From positions 125,897,521 to 125,961,520 of the forward strand of contig NC_064621.1 in assembly GCF_023898315.1 (NCBI RefSeq): a stretch of DNA of 64,000 nt. The letters are read 5' to 3'. A model generated the notes under the pieces. It was given only the letters and a program-made list of their open reading frames with translations. It ran no database searches and had not been told where the DNA came from. The position numbers and the translations under genes were made by a program. Source of the DNA: Schistocerca nitens. Taxonomy: Eukaryota > Arthropoda > Insecta > Orthoptera > Acrididae. This document shows, piece by piece, positions 32,852 to 43,657 of this stretch; within the stretch, counting starts at the first letter, position 1, and every line of letters starts with the position of its first letter.

Positions 32852-34273
32852 CACTCCTGGAAATTGAAATAAGAACACCGTGAATTCATTGTCCCAGGAA
32901 GGGGAAACTTTATTGACACATTCCTGGGGTCAGATACATCACATGATCACACTGACAGAAACACAGGCACATAGACACAGGCAACAGAGCATGCACAATG
33001 TCGGCACTAGTACAGTGTATATCCACCTTTCGCAGCAATGCAGGCTGCTATTCTCCCATGGAGACGATCGTAGAGATGCTGGATGTAGTCCTGTGGAACG
33101 GCTTGCCATGCCATTTCCACCTGGCGCCTCAGTTGGACCAGCGTTCGTGCTGGACGTGCAGACCGCGTGAGACGACGCTTCATCCAGTCCCAAACATGCT
33201 CAATGGGGGACTGATCCGGAGATCTTGCTGGCCAGGGTAGTTGACTTACACCTTCTAGAGCACGTTGGATGGCACGGGATACATGCGGACGTGCATTGTC
33301 CCGTTGGAACAGCAAGTTCCCTTGCCGGTCTAGGAATGGTAGAACGATGGGTTCGATGACGGTTTGGATGTACCGTGCACTATTCAGTGTCCCCTCGACG
33401 ATCACCAGTGGTGTACGGCCAGTGTAGGAGATCGCTCCCCACACCATGATGCCGGGTGTTGGCCCTGTGTGCCTCGGTCGTATGCAGTCCTGATTGTGGC
33501 GCTCACCTGCACGGCGCCAAACACGCATACGACCATCATTGGCACCAAGGCAGAAGCGACTCTCATCGCTGAAGACGACACGTCTCCATTCGTCCCTCCA
33601 TTCACGCCTGTCGCGACACCACTGGAGGCGGGCTGCACGATGTTGGGGCGTGAGCGGAAGACGGCCTAACGGTGTGCGGGACCGTAGCCCAGCTTCATGG
33701 AGACGGTTGCGAATGGTCCTCGCCGATACCCCAGGAGCAACAGTGACCCTAATTTGCTGGGAAGTGGCGGTGCGGTCCCCTACGGCACTGCGTAGGATCC
33801 TACGGTCTTGGCGTGCATCCGTGCGTCGCTGCGGTCCGGTCCCAGGTCGACGGGCACGTGCACCTTCCGCCGACCACTGGCGACAACATCGATGTACTGT
33901 GGAGACCTCACGCCCCACGTGTTGAGCAATTCGGCGGTACGTCCACCCGGCCTCCCGCATGCCTACTATACGCCCTCGCTCAAAGTCCGTCAACTGCACA
34001 TACGGTTCACGTCCACGCTGTCGCGGCATGCTAACAGTGTTAAAGACTGCTATGGAGCTCCGTATGCCACGGCAAACTGGCTGACACTGACGGCGGCGGT
34101 GCACAAATGCTGCGCAGCTAGCGCCATTCGACGGCCAACACCGCGGTTCCTGGTGTGTCCGCTGTGCCGTGCGTGTGATCATTGCTTGTACAGCCCTCTC
34201 GCAGTGTCCGGAGCAAGTATGGTGGGTCTGACACACCGGTGTCAATGTGTTCTTTTTTCCATTTCCAGAAGTG
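32852..34273 (-). mobile_element. Tc1-like DNA transposon, family A, copy 2, complete
   Basis: TA lies at 32850-32851 and 34274-34275. The terminal inverted repeats begin CACTCCTGGAAATTGAAATA on the left and CACTTCTGGAAATGGAAAAA on the right (one change relative to the other copies). It contains one uninterrupted transposase gene on the reverse strand. Confidence 0.95.
33007..34029 (-). CDS. Tc1-like transposase, family A, 340 residues, intact frame
   Basis: Cuts the element out and inserts it at TA by a DDE mechanism; it would act in the nucleus. The start is placed at MPRQRG because all copies share it and the region upstream is terminal non-coding sequence. Residues 12-53 form a helix-turn-helix (ERGRIVGMREAGWTYRRIAQ), with a second DNA-binding segment around 86-115. 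Catalytic residues are D155 (FSDESRF), D244 (QRDNARPHV) and E277 (SPIEHVWD), with 32 residues between the last two. Compared with the other two intact copies it carries D95V, Q243R, T254I and L273Q. The last falls in the conserved SPDLSPIE block, so this copy may be less active despite its open frame. Confidence 0.95.
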   Translation of the reverse strand: MPRQRGREPYVQLTDFERGRIVGMREAGWTYRRIAQHVGREVSTVHRCCRQWSAEGARARRPGTGPQRRTDARQDRRILRSAVGDRTATSQQIRVTVAPGVSARTIRNRLHEAGLRSRTPLGRLPLTPQHRAARLQWCRDRREWRDEWRRVVFSDESRFCLGANDGRMRVWRRAGERHNQDCIRPRHTGPTPGIMVWGAISYTGRTPLVIVEGTLNSARYIQTVIEPIVLPFLDRQGNLLFQRDNARPHVSRAIQRALEGVSQLPWPARSPDQSPIEHVWDWMKRRLTRSARPARTLVQLRRQVEMAWQAVPQDYIQHLYDRLHGRIAACIAAKGGYTLY

Positions 34274-35204
34274 TATTTGTAGTGAAACATATATTCAATC
34301 TTTTATTTAAATCAGAGCCCAGCGTCCACTGACTTCTTCGCCACCCTGTATAGGCCTTTAACGATAGCAATTGCCTACTTGGCCATATTATGCCATTTAG
34401 CTTCTTGCCAGAACCATTGCCGTTTAAGAACATCTTTTCTTTCCTCCTTTCTGGCACAGTGCACCTTTCACCTCTGTCACCACTAATTCGGTGAACTTTT
34501 TTAAACATCCCATAGGTTTTTCTTCTTCTTTAGTGTGCGACGAGTTGCATTCATTATTTGCTTCAACGTTATTCCAGCACCCAGTTTAAGTTTGGCATGC
34601 ATTGCCGTATCAACCACAAATGCAGCAATGTGTAGTTCTATACCAGTGTTTTTCTTCGACGTATCTGTCTAGCATTATCAGCTAGATCTTTGCCTAAAAC
34701 ATGACGATCTTTACATGTAGTGTAATAAAGTGGTCGTTCTTGCATACGTTGTGCATGACATTCCTCAACCTCCGTTGATATGTTTCCCAGCATTCATGTC
34801 AAACTACTGTATAGTTTGAGGTTTGCGTTTCCTATTATATAGCAAATTGCGAGTGTTCCCGCAACTGTTGTGCTTTGTGTGCTTTGATGAGAAGCTGGGC
34901 CATTTCATGAGAACCTTGCATTCAATGTCTTATGATCTTCTCACTGAGGACCACATTCGGTTAAGAGTTTTTCTGTAACTCCACTATGTAAAAAACTCCC
35001 ACCGGTTTCTTCACCATCACTGTCCTTGGATCTGTGCGCTGCACCTTTAAAACTATAAATATCTCTGTTGACCAGTTCAATAGGACTTCTCAAACATTGT
35101 TTTTTATAATGAATGAAACAACATTCTCCCATTCGAAAGCAAGTATTGTCGAACAGTTGAACAATATGATCAAAAACTGGATGTAGAAACGATTTAATTT
35201 TCAC

Positions 35205-35393
35205 AGAATGTACAAATTGCTAAGCAACCTACCACAAATCACTGAAGCCTGTAATCACACTACTCGCTACACAATTAAGAAGAGACCTATTGATGTCCAT
35301 GATAATGGATTTCTAAATACAGAATACAACCAAATGAAAATGGTGACTCCGCGAAAGCAGAAGTTCAATATAGCTGATTTTGTAAGTATTTAG
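35205..35393 (+). pseudogene. Integrase C-terminal fragment, inverted relative to the core
   Basis: The + strand reads LPQITEACNHTTRYTIKKRP and ends MVTPRKQKFNIADFVSI. This fits the region after the catalytic core of Polinton-type integrases (ITEAYNxTxHxTIKxxP followed by a KFxxGDxVR-type end). The core itself lies on the opposite strand immediately to the right (35400-35885), so the two parts of one gene are in head-to-tail disorder. An internal inversion or two separate copies would explain it. Confidence 0.65.
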
Positions 35394-35399
35394 AAATAA

Positions 35400-35885
35400 A
35401 AAAACAATGAAACTTCCTGACAGATTGTTTATCCCATATCGTTTCAATACTGCATTCAAATTCCTGCTGTAAAATTCACCTCCATGGTTGGCCCGAAGAT
35501 TGTTGTGGCTGCGATTCATTCCAGTCTGCGCCATTCGTTCAAAAACCACTGAAACATACTTCCTCATCTTTACTTTCACAGGCAGGACCAAAGCACATTT
35601 GGAATATGTATCTATGACCATTAGAATGTACTTGAAACCGTTATTCGATTGTGAGTAATCTCGCATATCTATGAGTTCAGCCTGCCATAAATCATCCAGT
35701 CCTCGTATGCAGTGATGTGTCTTTCTTGGAGATCAGGTATCATTGATAATATTTCTTTTGTGTCACCTGTATTACCAGTGACAGCTCATGAGGTAAGCAG
35801 GTGTAATCAGCCTATCAGTCTATGATTTTATTCAACTCATATATTAGTCATAATGAGTCTGTGATTTCATTCAGATGATATATAT
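35400..35885 (-). pseudogene. Polinton-type integrase core, decayed
   Basis: The reverse-strand frame has a DLWQAELIDMRDYS block followed by FKYILMVIDTYSKCALVLPV, the first acidic segment of an rve-type integrase core. It continues LRANHGGEFYSRNLNAVLKR, the second segment; here an Asn stands where the catalytic Asp normally is (DxGxEF). It ends in GINNLSGSF before the frame runs into unrelated sequence at 35400. The rve core joins element DNA into the host chromosome. Loss of the second acidic residue and truncation of the rest make it non-functional. The right end is cut by the mariner-type insertion at 35887. Confidence 0.75.
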
Positions 35886-36110
35886 ACAGGTTGGTCCATT
35901 GATAATGACGGGGCCAAATATCTCACGAAATAAGCATCAAACAAAAAAACTACAGAGAACGAAACTCATCTAGCTTGAAGGGGGAAACCAGATAGCGCTA
36001 TGGTTGGCCCGCTAGATGGCGCTGTCATAGGTCAAACAGATATCAACTGCGATTTTTTAAAATGGGAACCCCCATTTTTATTACATATTCGTGTAGTGCG
36101 TAAAGAAATA

Positions 36111-37532
36111 CACTCCTGGAAATTGAAATAAGAACACCGTGAATTCATTGTCCCAGGAAGGGGAAACTTTATTGACAGATTCCCAGGGTCAGATACATCA
36201 CATGATCACACTGACAGAACCACAGGCACATAGACACAGGCATCAGAGCATGCACAATGTCGGCACTAGTACAGTGTATATCCACCTTTCGCAGCAATGC
36301 AGGCTGCTATTCTCCCATGGAGACGATCGTAGAGATGCTGGATGTAGTCCTGTGGAACGGCTTGCCATGCCATTTCCACCTGGCGCCTCAGTTGGACCAG
36401 CGTTCGTGCTGGACGTGCAGACCGCGTGAGACGACGCTTCATCCAGTCCCAAACATGCTCAATGGGGGACAGATCCGGAGATCTTGCTGGCCAGGGTAGT
36501 TGACTTACACCTTCTAGAGCACGTTGGGTGGCACGGGATACATGCGGACATGCATTGTCCTGTTGGAACAGCAAGTTCCCTTGCCGGTCTAGGAATGGTA
36601 GAACGATGGGTTCGATGACGGTTTGGATGTACCGTGCACTATTCAGTGTCCCCTCGACGATCACCAGTGGTGTACGGCCAGTGTAGGAGATCGCTCCCCA
36701 CACCATGATGCCGGGTGTTGGCCCTGTGTGCCTCGGTCGTATGCAGTCCTGATTGTGGCGCTCACCTGCACGGCGCCAAACACGCATACGACCATCATTG
36801 GCACCAAGGCAGAAGCGACTCTCATCGCTGAAGACGACACGTCTCCATTCGTCCCTCCATTCACGCCTGTCGCGACACCACTGGAGGCGGGCTGCACGAT
36901 GTTGGGGCGTGAGCGGAAGACGGCCTAACGGTGTGCGGGACCGTAGCCCAGCTTCATGGAGACGGTTGCGAATGGTCCTCGCCGATACCCCAGGAGCAAC
37001 AGTGTCCCTAATTTGCTGGGAAGTGGCGGTGCGGTCCCCTACGGCTCTGCGTAGGATCCTACGGTCTTGGCGTGCATCCGTGCGTCGCTGCGGTCCGGTC
37101 CCAGGTCGACGGGCACGTGCACCTTCCGCCGACCACTGGCGACAACATCGATGTACTGTGGAGACCTCACGCCCCACGTGTTGAGCAATTCGGCGGTACG
37201 TCCACCCGGCCTCCCGCATGCCCACTATACGCCCTCGCTCAAAGTCCGTCAACTGCACATACGGTTCACGTCCACGCTGTCGCGGCATGCTACCAGTGTT
37301 AAAGACTGCGATGGAGCTCCGTATGCCACGGCAAACTGGCTGACACTGACGGCGGCGGTGCACAAATGCTGCGCAGCTAGAGCCATTCGACGGCCAACAC
37401 CGCGGTTCCTGGTGTGTCCGCTGTGCCGTGCGTGTGATCATTGCTTGTACAGCCCTCTCGCAGTGTCCGGAGCAAGTATGGTGGGTCTGACACACCGGTG
37501 TCAATGTGTTCTTTTTTCCATTTCCAGGACTG
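36111..37532 (-). mobile_element. Tc1-like DNA transposon, family A, copy 3, complete
   Basis: TA at 36109-36110 and 37533-37534. Left end CACTCCTGGAAATTGAAATA; the right end carries one change (CAGTCCTGG in reverse complement). It sits within the left terminal repeat of the mariner-type element, so it is younger than that element. Confidence 0.96.
36266..37288 (-). CDS. Tc1-like transposase, family A, 340 residues, intact frame
   Basis: Same protein as at 33007-34029 and 61251-62273, uninterrupted from MPRQRG to the GGYTLY end. DNA-binding helix-turn-helix segments occupy roughly residues 12-53 and 86-115. The catalytic blocks are FSDESRF (D155), FQQDNACPHV (D244) and SPDLSPIEHVWD (E277), with 32 residues between D244 and E277. 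Differences from the other copies are S81R and R247C; position 247 is next to the catalytic Asp and is usually Arg, so some effect is possible. The open frame runs on upstream of the chosen start into the terminal repeat and beyond, which is fortuitous. No intron is present. Confidence 0.95.
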   Translation of the reverse strand: MPRQRGREPYVQLTDFERGRIVGMREAGWTYRRIAQHVGREVSTVHRCCRQWSAEGARARRPGTGPQRRTDARQDRRILRRAVGDRTATSQQIRDTVAPGVSARTIRNRLHEAGLRSRTPLGRLPLTPQHRAARLQWCRDRREWRDEWRRVVFSDESRFCLGANDGRMRVWRRAGERHNQDCIRPRHTGPTPGIMVWGAISYTGRTPLVIVEGTLNSARYIQTVIEPIVLPFLDRQGNLLFQQDNACPHVSRATQRALEGVSQLPWPARSPDLSPIEHVWDWMKRRLTRSARPARTLVQLRRQVEMAWQAVPQDYIQHLYDRLHGRIAACIAAKGGYTLY

Positions 37533-37673
37533 TATGAATGTTTTAGTTGGAACGCTTTTTTCGCTTTGTGATAGACGGCGCTGTAATAGTCACAAACGTA
37601 TAAGCACGTGGTATCACGTAACATTCCGCCAGTGCGGACGGTATTTGCTTCGTGATACGTTACCCGTGTTAAA

Positions 37674-38726
37674 ATGGACCGTTTACCAATTGCGGAAAAG
37701 GTCGATATCGTGTTGTTGTATGGCTATTGTGATCAAAATGCCCAACGGGCGTGTGCTATGTATGTTGCTCTGTATCCTGGACGACATCGTCTGGACCGTT
37801 CGCCGGATAGTTACGTTGTTTAAGGAAACAGGAAATGATCAGCCACATGTGAAACGTCAACCACGACCTGCAACAAATGATGATGCCCAAGTAGGTGTTT
37901 TAGCTGCTGTCGCGGCTAATCCGCACATCAGTAGCACACAAAATGCACGAGAATCGGGAATCTGAGAAACGTCGGTGTTGAGAATGTACATCAACATCGA
38001 TTGCAACCGTACCATATTTCTATGCACATGGCGACGACTTTGAACATCGTGTACAGTTCTGCCACTGGGCACAAGACAAATAATGGGACGATGACAGATT
38101 TTTTGCACGCGTTCTATTTAGCGACCAAGCGTCATTCACTAACAGCGGTAACGTAATACGGCATAATATGCACTATTGGGCAACGGAAAATCCACGATGG
38201 CTGCGACAAGTGGAACATCAGTGACCTTGTCGGGTTAATGTATGGTGGGGCATTATGGGAGGAATTGGCCCCCATTTTATCGATGGCAATCTAAATGGTG
38301 CAATGTATGCTGATTTCCTACGTAATGTTCTACCGATGTTACTACAAGATGTTTCACTGCATGACAGAATGGCGATGTACTTCCAACATGATGGATGTCC
38401 AGCACATAGCTCACGTGCAGTTGAAACGCTATTGAATAGCATATTTCATGACAGGTGGATTGGTCGTCGAAGCACCGCCCGCACGTTCACCGGATCTGTC
38501 GTCCCTGGATTTCTTTCTGTGGAGGAAGTTGATGGATATTTGCTATCGTGATACACCGACAACGCCTGACAACATGCGTCAGCGCATTGTCAATGCATGT
38601 CCGAACATTACGAAAGGCGAACTACTCGCTGTTGAGAGGAATGTCGTTACACGTATTGCCAAATGCACTGAGGTTGGCGGACATAATTTTGAGCATTTAT
38701 TGCATTTATGTGGTATTTACAGGTAA
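37674..38726 (+). pseudogene. Mariner-type transposase pseudogene
   Basis: Starts MDRLPIAEKVDIVLLYG, an N-terminal helix-turn-helix. A frame change and stops interrupt the next part. Readable blocks later include MGGIGPHFIDGNLNG, then the second catalytic segment MYFQHDGCPAHSSRAVE, then a frame change near 38470 to PPARSPDLSSLDFFLW, the third catalytic segment, in which the last acidic residue is Asp. The first catalytic segment near 38120 is altered (FSDQASF-type). It ends at FEHLLHLCGIYR. The frameshifts make it inactive. The Asp in the third position places it with the mariner/DDxD side of the superfamily and not with Tc1. Confidence 0.88.
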
Positions 38727-39789
38727 TCCCGCTGTAACAGCATGCGTTCTCAGAAATGATAAGTTCACAAAGGTACATGTATCACATTGGAACAACCGAA
38801 ATAAAATGTTCGAACGTACCTACGTTCTGTGTTTTAAGAAACCTACCTGTTTCCAACTGCTCCTCTAAAATTGTGAGTTATGTTTGTGACTATTATAGCG
38901 CTGTCTACCACAAAGCGAAAAAAGTGGTCCAACCTAAGAATTCATATTTCTCTACGTATTACACGAAAATGCAATAAAAATGGGGGTTCCTAAATAAAAA
39001 AACGCAGTTGATATCCGTTTGACCTACGGCTTTGCCATCTAGCGGGCCAACCATAGCGCCATCTGGTTTCCCCCTTCAAGCTAGACAAGTTTCGTTCTTT
39101 GTAGTGTTTTCGTTTGACGCTTATTTCGTGAGATATTTGGCCCGGTCACGATCAATGGACCACCCCGTATTTATTGTCCAGTCTTACCTTCACCCACTTT
39201 ACGTGCAGCTGCTACTATTGGTTTCATGTTTTAATTGTACTTTTGTATTTATCATCCACTGAGGCTGTCATTCATCCTTTCGGGGTTATATGTGCATCGA
39301 TCATGTATAATATTTGACCATACGCTTTCAGTATGCTTTCGTATCCTTCAGGGTATACTTTTTTATACTAAGATTTTTTAAAGTATATTAGCTCTAATAA
39401 ACTACACATTCTTTGAAATTCTTCATCCACAGCCCATATTGCATTCTTGACTAGAAGTATTGGTGCTTACCTAGCACATATGGTTTCATCCTGCTAACAC
39501 CGTATGTTCTAATTGAACATTACTGATACGACTGATTATGTCATTTGCTCTATCATCTCCTTCTTCTACTTGTTCTGCTTTTCTACCTCCATCAGTAGGC
39601 TGTAGCAGTCCCTTCAAACTGTAGGTTACTGACTTAAACATTTCTGATAGATGTTGATCTCATTGCAACTCCCCTTAGTATATTCCGTTGAATAGCCTTC
39701 CACACCTCAATAACTTTAAACATTGTTGACGACATGCTGCCGTATATGAAGCTTTTTTTTGAGACAGTTTACAATTTATATATACTTTG

Positions 39790-40750
39790 AGACTACTGGT
39801 GATGACGGGAGTCAAGTGCCTGAGCTATCGCCTTGATACATCCATGCATATCAGTTAGTTTTGTGTTGAATTCTGGAATTTCTTCATTGACACATAGTTC
39901 ACATTGCATTATTCTAGCATTCCAAGCATTTAGAGCACTGACTCGACAAGACTTTTCGCTTCTGAAGTGCCTCCCTTTTTGCGTCAAACAGATGCATGTG
40001 CTTTACACTCTCTGGAGGTCTGTGCGACAAAACTGCAAATCTTCCCGTAGTCTACAGTATATGGATATAGTTTTATCCTGATACAATGCTTTTGATGCAG
40101 AGTCTCATTGAAGATTTGTCTATATCGACCCTGATCCAATTTCTTAGTTTTATGTATAACCAAAAAGCCATACTGCAAGTTATTCCAGCAATCCCCATGT
40201 ACTGCAACGAATTCATTGAGTGACATGTCAGTTCCTAAATGTACCTGGTAAACATGGTTTAAATCCAGACTGTTCTGCTAGAAAGCGATAATAAGGTTCG
40301 CATTATCCTGAACCAACTGCTTCAGGATCCTTGACTATGCCCGGCTCAAATAAAATAGATTGATTTTCGAATGGCGACCTATGCAGAAATATCTTCGGAT
40401 CTCATCCTGATTGTGCACTGCGACATCTTCAATCACGAAACACTGTTTGGCTTTACTTTTTCAGGTGGTAGAATATCACTGCTTTTGGTATGTTACTACC
40501 CCAGTGCTGTGCAAAATCTCCTGCAATATCTGACTGAAACCGAGTGTTCGAAAAAAAAATATACTTGCTCGAAGCAGATTCCCTTAGGATATGTTAGCAC
40601 TGGTAGAACAAGTTTTGTTTTCCCACAGCTCGAATGCCCAATAACCAAATCAAGTGTAATATCAGGAAGTAATGATCCATTCGTCTTGTTCTTCTGGTTT
40701 CCAACTTCATCAATGCAGGATCAGTCGCTACTACAATACCCTTGTTGTGA
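39790..40750 (-). pseudogene. Packaging ATPase of Polinton type, decayed
   Basis: The reverse strand contains a P-loop GHSSCGKT (Walker A, 40616-40639). Further on, a FVIEDVAVHNQDEIRRYF block at about 40385-40440 occupies the Walker B place; typical members have paired Asp there. Then follow ILKQLVQDNANLIIAF, LNHVYQVHLGTDMSLNEF and a GFLVIHKTKKLDQGRYR block to about 40110. The order (P-loop, acidic block, ANLI..F, H.Y..H.G.DM, FLVI...GRYR) is that of the FtsK/HerA-type ATPases of Polintons, which pump the element's DNA into capsids. Frameshifts separate the blocks, so it is inactive. The stretch to 39790 (MTQKGRHFRSEK) may be the following gene. Confidence 0.72.
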
Positions 40751-40969
40751 GGTTGTTTCATCTACTCGGTCACAGTGGTAACTGTTCGTTTACATTAAAT
40801 GCAAGGGATGGTATAAACGCATACAGCTAGGTATATAAAGATCTTAAATGAGATTGTACTTCAGTGTTCACATCTGGTAATGTTGGATCATACTCTTCCA
40901 CCTACATCGATGCACAGAATGCATTGTAGAGTTGAGCTATGGTTTCTTCTGGTGGATATATACTTTGAC

Positions 40970-41210
40970 GCTCTAACTCCAGTAGATTACTCTACAGTGT
41001 ATCAAAGAATCGGACATACAACTGCTACCTTGTATTGCATATCTGGGATTCATTAAATTCTTAAAAGATGAATGCATTCTCTGTTGTTTTGTAACTGTAC
41101 AGGGGGAGCCTTCTACAGAGATTACAATATAGTCAAGAGAGAGTAAACGTTTCGCTGGAATAAGGCCGAAATCTGTATCGACAAATCCATAATCGATGTC
41201 ATTCATTTAT
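40970..41210 (-). pseudogene. Unassigned Polinton-linked open frame
   Basis: A 77-residue reverse-strand frame containing DYGFVDTDFGLIPAKRLLSL lies upstream of the ATPase in the same orientation. Its composition is protein-like and its place fits one of the small or capsid-associated genes of Polintons, but I do not recognise the family. No start context was established. Confidence 0.35.
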
Positions 41211-41500
41211 GGATAATATTATTCTGATGTCACTAAATCGAGGGTTTTCAAATACTACCGCTGGGTAGAACTCCTGTTCGATTTCATACCGACAGTGACA
41301 CACTTACACCCACTGGTGTTCAAAAAGTAGGTTTGATCGAACGGCATCATGTTCACATCAGGAGGCTGCTGCTGCAACGACTTCCCCTAGCCTTGTTTTC
41401 TAAAGTTACTTGCCTTTTTTCTCTATTCATCACCACCGGCACTTCTATCACAAGTGAGTGAACTACATACCACTCGATGTAAATATATTTTCACTACCTC

Positions 41501-42469
41501 TACTAACATTATTATTATTATCTTATGTATGTCTGTGCTTGTATGGTTAGGGCTTTAACGTAGTGTGCCTGATAAGCACATCAGAGCTAGCGGTGACACG
41601 CTGACGCTTTTCTCATCACAGTTTCTAGAATAACACAGAGAGAGCAGCAAGTAGCTTCAATATCTTCATCATCAGCACTCCCATCGCATCATACTGTGAA
41701 CAAAAAAATTTAATTTTATATAGGAAATTGATTGCTTGTCAATGCAATATAAGAATGTCGAACTTTTTAAAAATACTTACAATCGACGTCTTAGTCAGTC
41801 GATTTCATTCTTAAGACGAAAATGCAGCGAGAGAATGCTGTGCATAGATATTTTTAAAAAAAATCTGAAACCTTCTGCTGCCATTATAGTAGCAAAACGT
41901 AATGGCAATTATAAGAAGATCAATACTTACTCGCTTCTTTCGTGGACAAGCATTTTTAAACAGTTATAACATATGCAACACTTAGTACATGTTACTTATA
42001 GTATCGTGGCATCACGGGCATGGAAGAATGAGACGAGTAGAAGCACGGGCGCTCGAAACGTGGGCTACAAGCTCCTTCATGCAGGTTGGTAGAGAGCGAT
42101 GCACGAGGGAATAGGGCTCCTTGTGCCTGGATACTGCAGTCAGCAAAATATAACGTGTACAAATGTCTCAACTGTAGAATTACATCATAGACAAGGTAGC
42201 ACTGATACTGACGTCAGCAAAAGCCAAAAGAACTCTATGACAGTCTCTGCCTGGAACACGCATTCGTTACAGACACTAGACGCCATTTTGAAGGCTGCAT
42301 ATCACGACCCACCATCCATCGGAACTTCATGAAACTGTAGGCGCAGAAACGTGAATATTCCACGATGTCACACAACAAATTCTGCATTTTTCAACCGTGA
42401 TTGGCCGAGTAAAAAGTGATGCATTACTTATTGAACGCTTCTCGTATTTTTGTAGTTAGATTCAGCGGC
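41501..42469. other. Anonymous sequence
   Basis: No recognisable gene or repeat beyond a short ATT-rich run at about 41505-41520. A 77-codon frame at 41736-41969 has no recognisable domain. Confidence 0.4.
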
Positions 42470-43657
42470 AGATGTGGTTATTGTCTGCCAGAAGTGTTGC
42501 AAATAGAAGTAGTAGCAAGGAAGTAATAAATTTAAACATATTGTTAGATGCAGTAACCTTTCACGCATCTGAGTGTTTCTGATGTCATATCTCCTGAACT
42601 AAGTGTCGTACAATGATGTTATTTTTCTGGTACATTCAATGATACATGTTAATCCTGTCTAGAAAATATGCCACGAATACAGTTTGCAGTAAAGGAGCAA
42701 TAAATGAAGACGCCGTGCTTCATTTGGAGTTTTACTGCATGAATAGCGAAAATGTAGTAAGTGATTAACTTTTTTCCTTTTGTCTTTTGGTGGGGATCAT
42801 TAGCGAGAAAAGTTACGTAAACATATGAAATTATATGTAAAGTTGGAAGTTTCTAAATGCTCTCATTCTCAGATATTGGGTCACTAGTGCATGGGTATCT
42901 CGCGTCGTGGCCTACATTGCCCTTTAATCCCCCACCCTCACCCCTTTGGCGGATGGATCGTTCTGTACCCCACAGTGATTCTTTTCAGACAGTAAATGAT
43001 ATGTGTACGAAGTTGGGTTGAAACTGGCCCAGTGGTTCAGTTCTTCTAATCTTCTGTTAGTCCATCTCATGCTCCACCCCCTCCTCTCTGTCTATGACCT
43101 GCTTCCCCCCTCTCTGTCCATCCCCCTCTTCATCCCCCACTATCCATATCCTCCATTCCCTCTTTCTGTCCACCTCCTCCATGTTTCGCCCTTGTCGATT
43201 CCATCACCTTCTCTCTCTGTCCATTTCCTCCTGCCCCTCCGTCTGCCTGTCTGCTCCTACTCCTTTTGACCATCTGCTTCTGCCCTATCTGTCCATGTCC
43301 TACTCCCTTGTAAGCCCATCCCCTCTACCACTATGTCCATCTACTCCTTCTTCTTCTTTCCATCCAGTTTCCTGCTGTTTCCTTTCTCTGGCCGCCTGCT
43401 CCTCTCCTCTTCGTTCATCTGTTCCTTCCCCCTCTGTCCCTCTCCTCCTCCCCTCTCTCTTTGCCCAGCTCCTCTCCCCTCTCTGTCCATATATTCTCCT
43501 CCATCGTCTCCTATCCACCTCTTCCTCTTCCCTTTCTCTGTCCATTGTCACCTTCTCCTGCCTCTGCCGCTCTCTTCCTCTCCCCTATCTGTGTCCATCT
43601 CCTCCTCTTTTCAAATTATCACCCCCACATGAACAGAAGGAAGTTGCTGATTCTTAT
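42470..43657 (+). repeat. Dispersed repeat plus CT-rich array, copy 2
   Basis: 42540-43020 matches 19560-20060, and 43060-43620 is a pyrimidine-rich array of CTCTGTCCATCTCC-type units like 19020-19490. A further piece of the same repeat family resumes at about 44690-44830 after the LINE insertion (shared CAGTAAGTGACATGTGTA-type block). Long frames here are low-complexity Ser/Pro/Leu translations and not genes. Confidence 0.65.

Larger units (their letters stand above)
35887..39167 (+). mobile_element. Mariner-type transposon with about 300-bp terminal repeats, split by a Tc1-like element
   Basis: TA borders lie at 35885-35886 and 39168-39169. The left end begins CAGGTTGGTCCATTGATAAT; the right end in reverse complement begins CGGGGTGGTCCATTGATCGT. 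Inverted similarity continues through 35887-36110, across the Tc1-like insertion, and on to about 37610; it mirrors about 38870-39167. Total length without the insertion is about 1.86 kb. It is inserted in the Polinton remnant. Confidence 0.92.
34276..41500 (-). mobile_element. Decayed Polinton/Maverick remnant
   Basis: The reverse strand carries remains of a retroviral-type integrase (35400-35885) and of a viral-type packaging ATPase (about 39990-40700). Between them lies an inserted mariner-type element (35887-39167). This gene pair is characteristic of Polintons (Mavericks), large self-synthesising elements related to virus-like particles. Other reverse-strand fragments between 34300 and 35200 and around 40970-41210 probably derive from structural genes but could not be assigned. 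Neither terminal inverted repeats nor a DNA polymerase B gene was found. Boundaries are approximate: the left edge abuts the Tc1-like element and the right edge is where similarity to coding sequence fades. Confidence 0.7.

Noticed and set aside
33494..33925. 143-residue frame antisense to the transposase (likewise 9872-10303, 36753-37184, 61355-61786)
   Set aside because: It is the antisense shadow of the conserved GC-rich transposase gene and recurs only because the element recurs.
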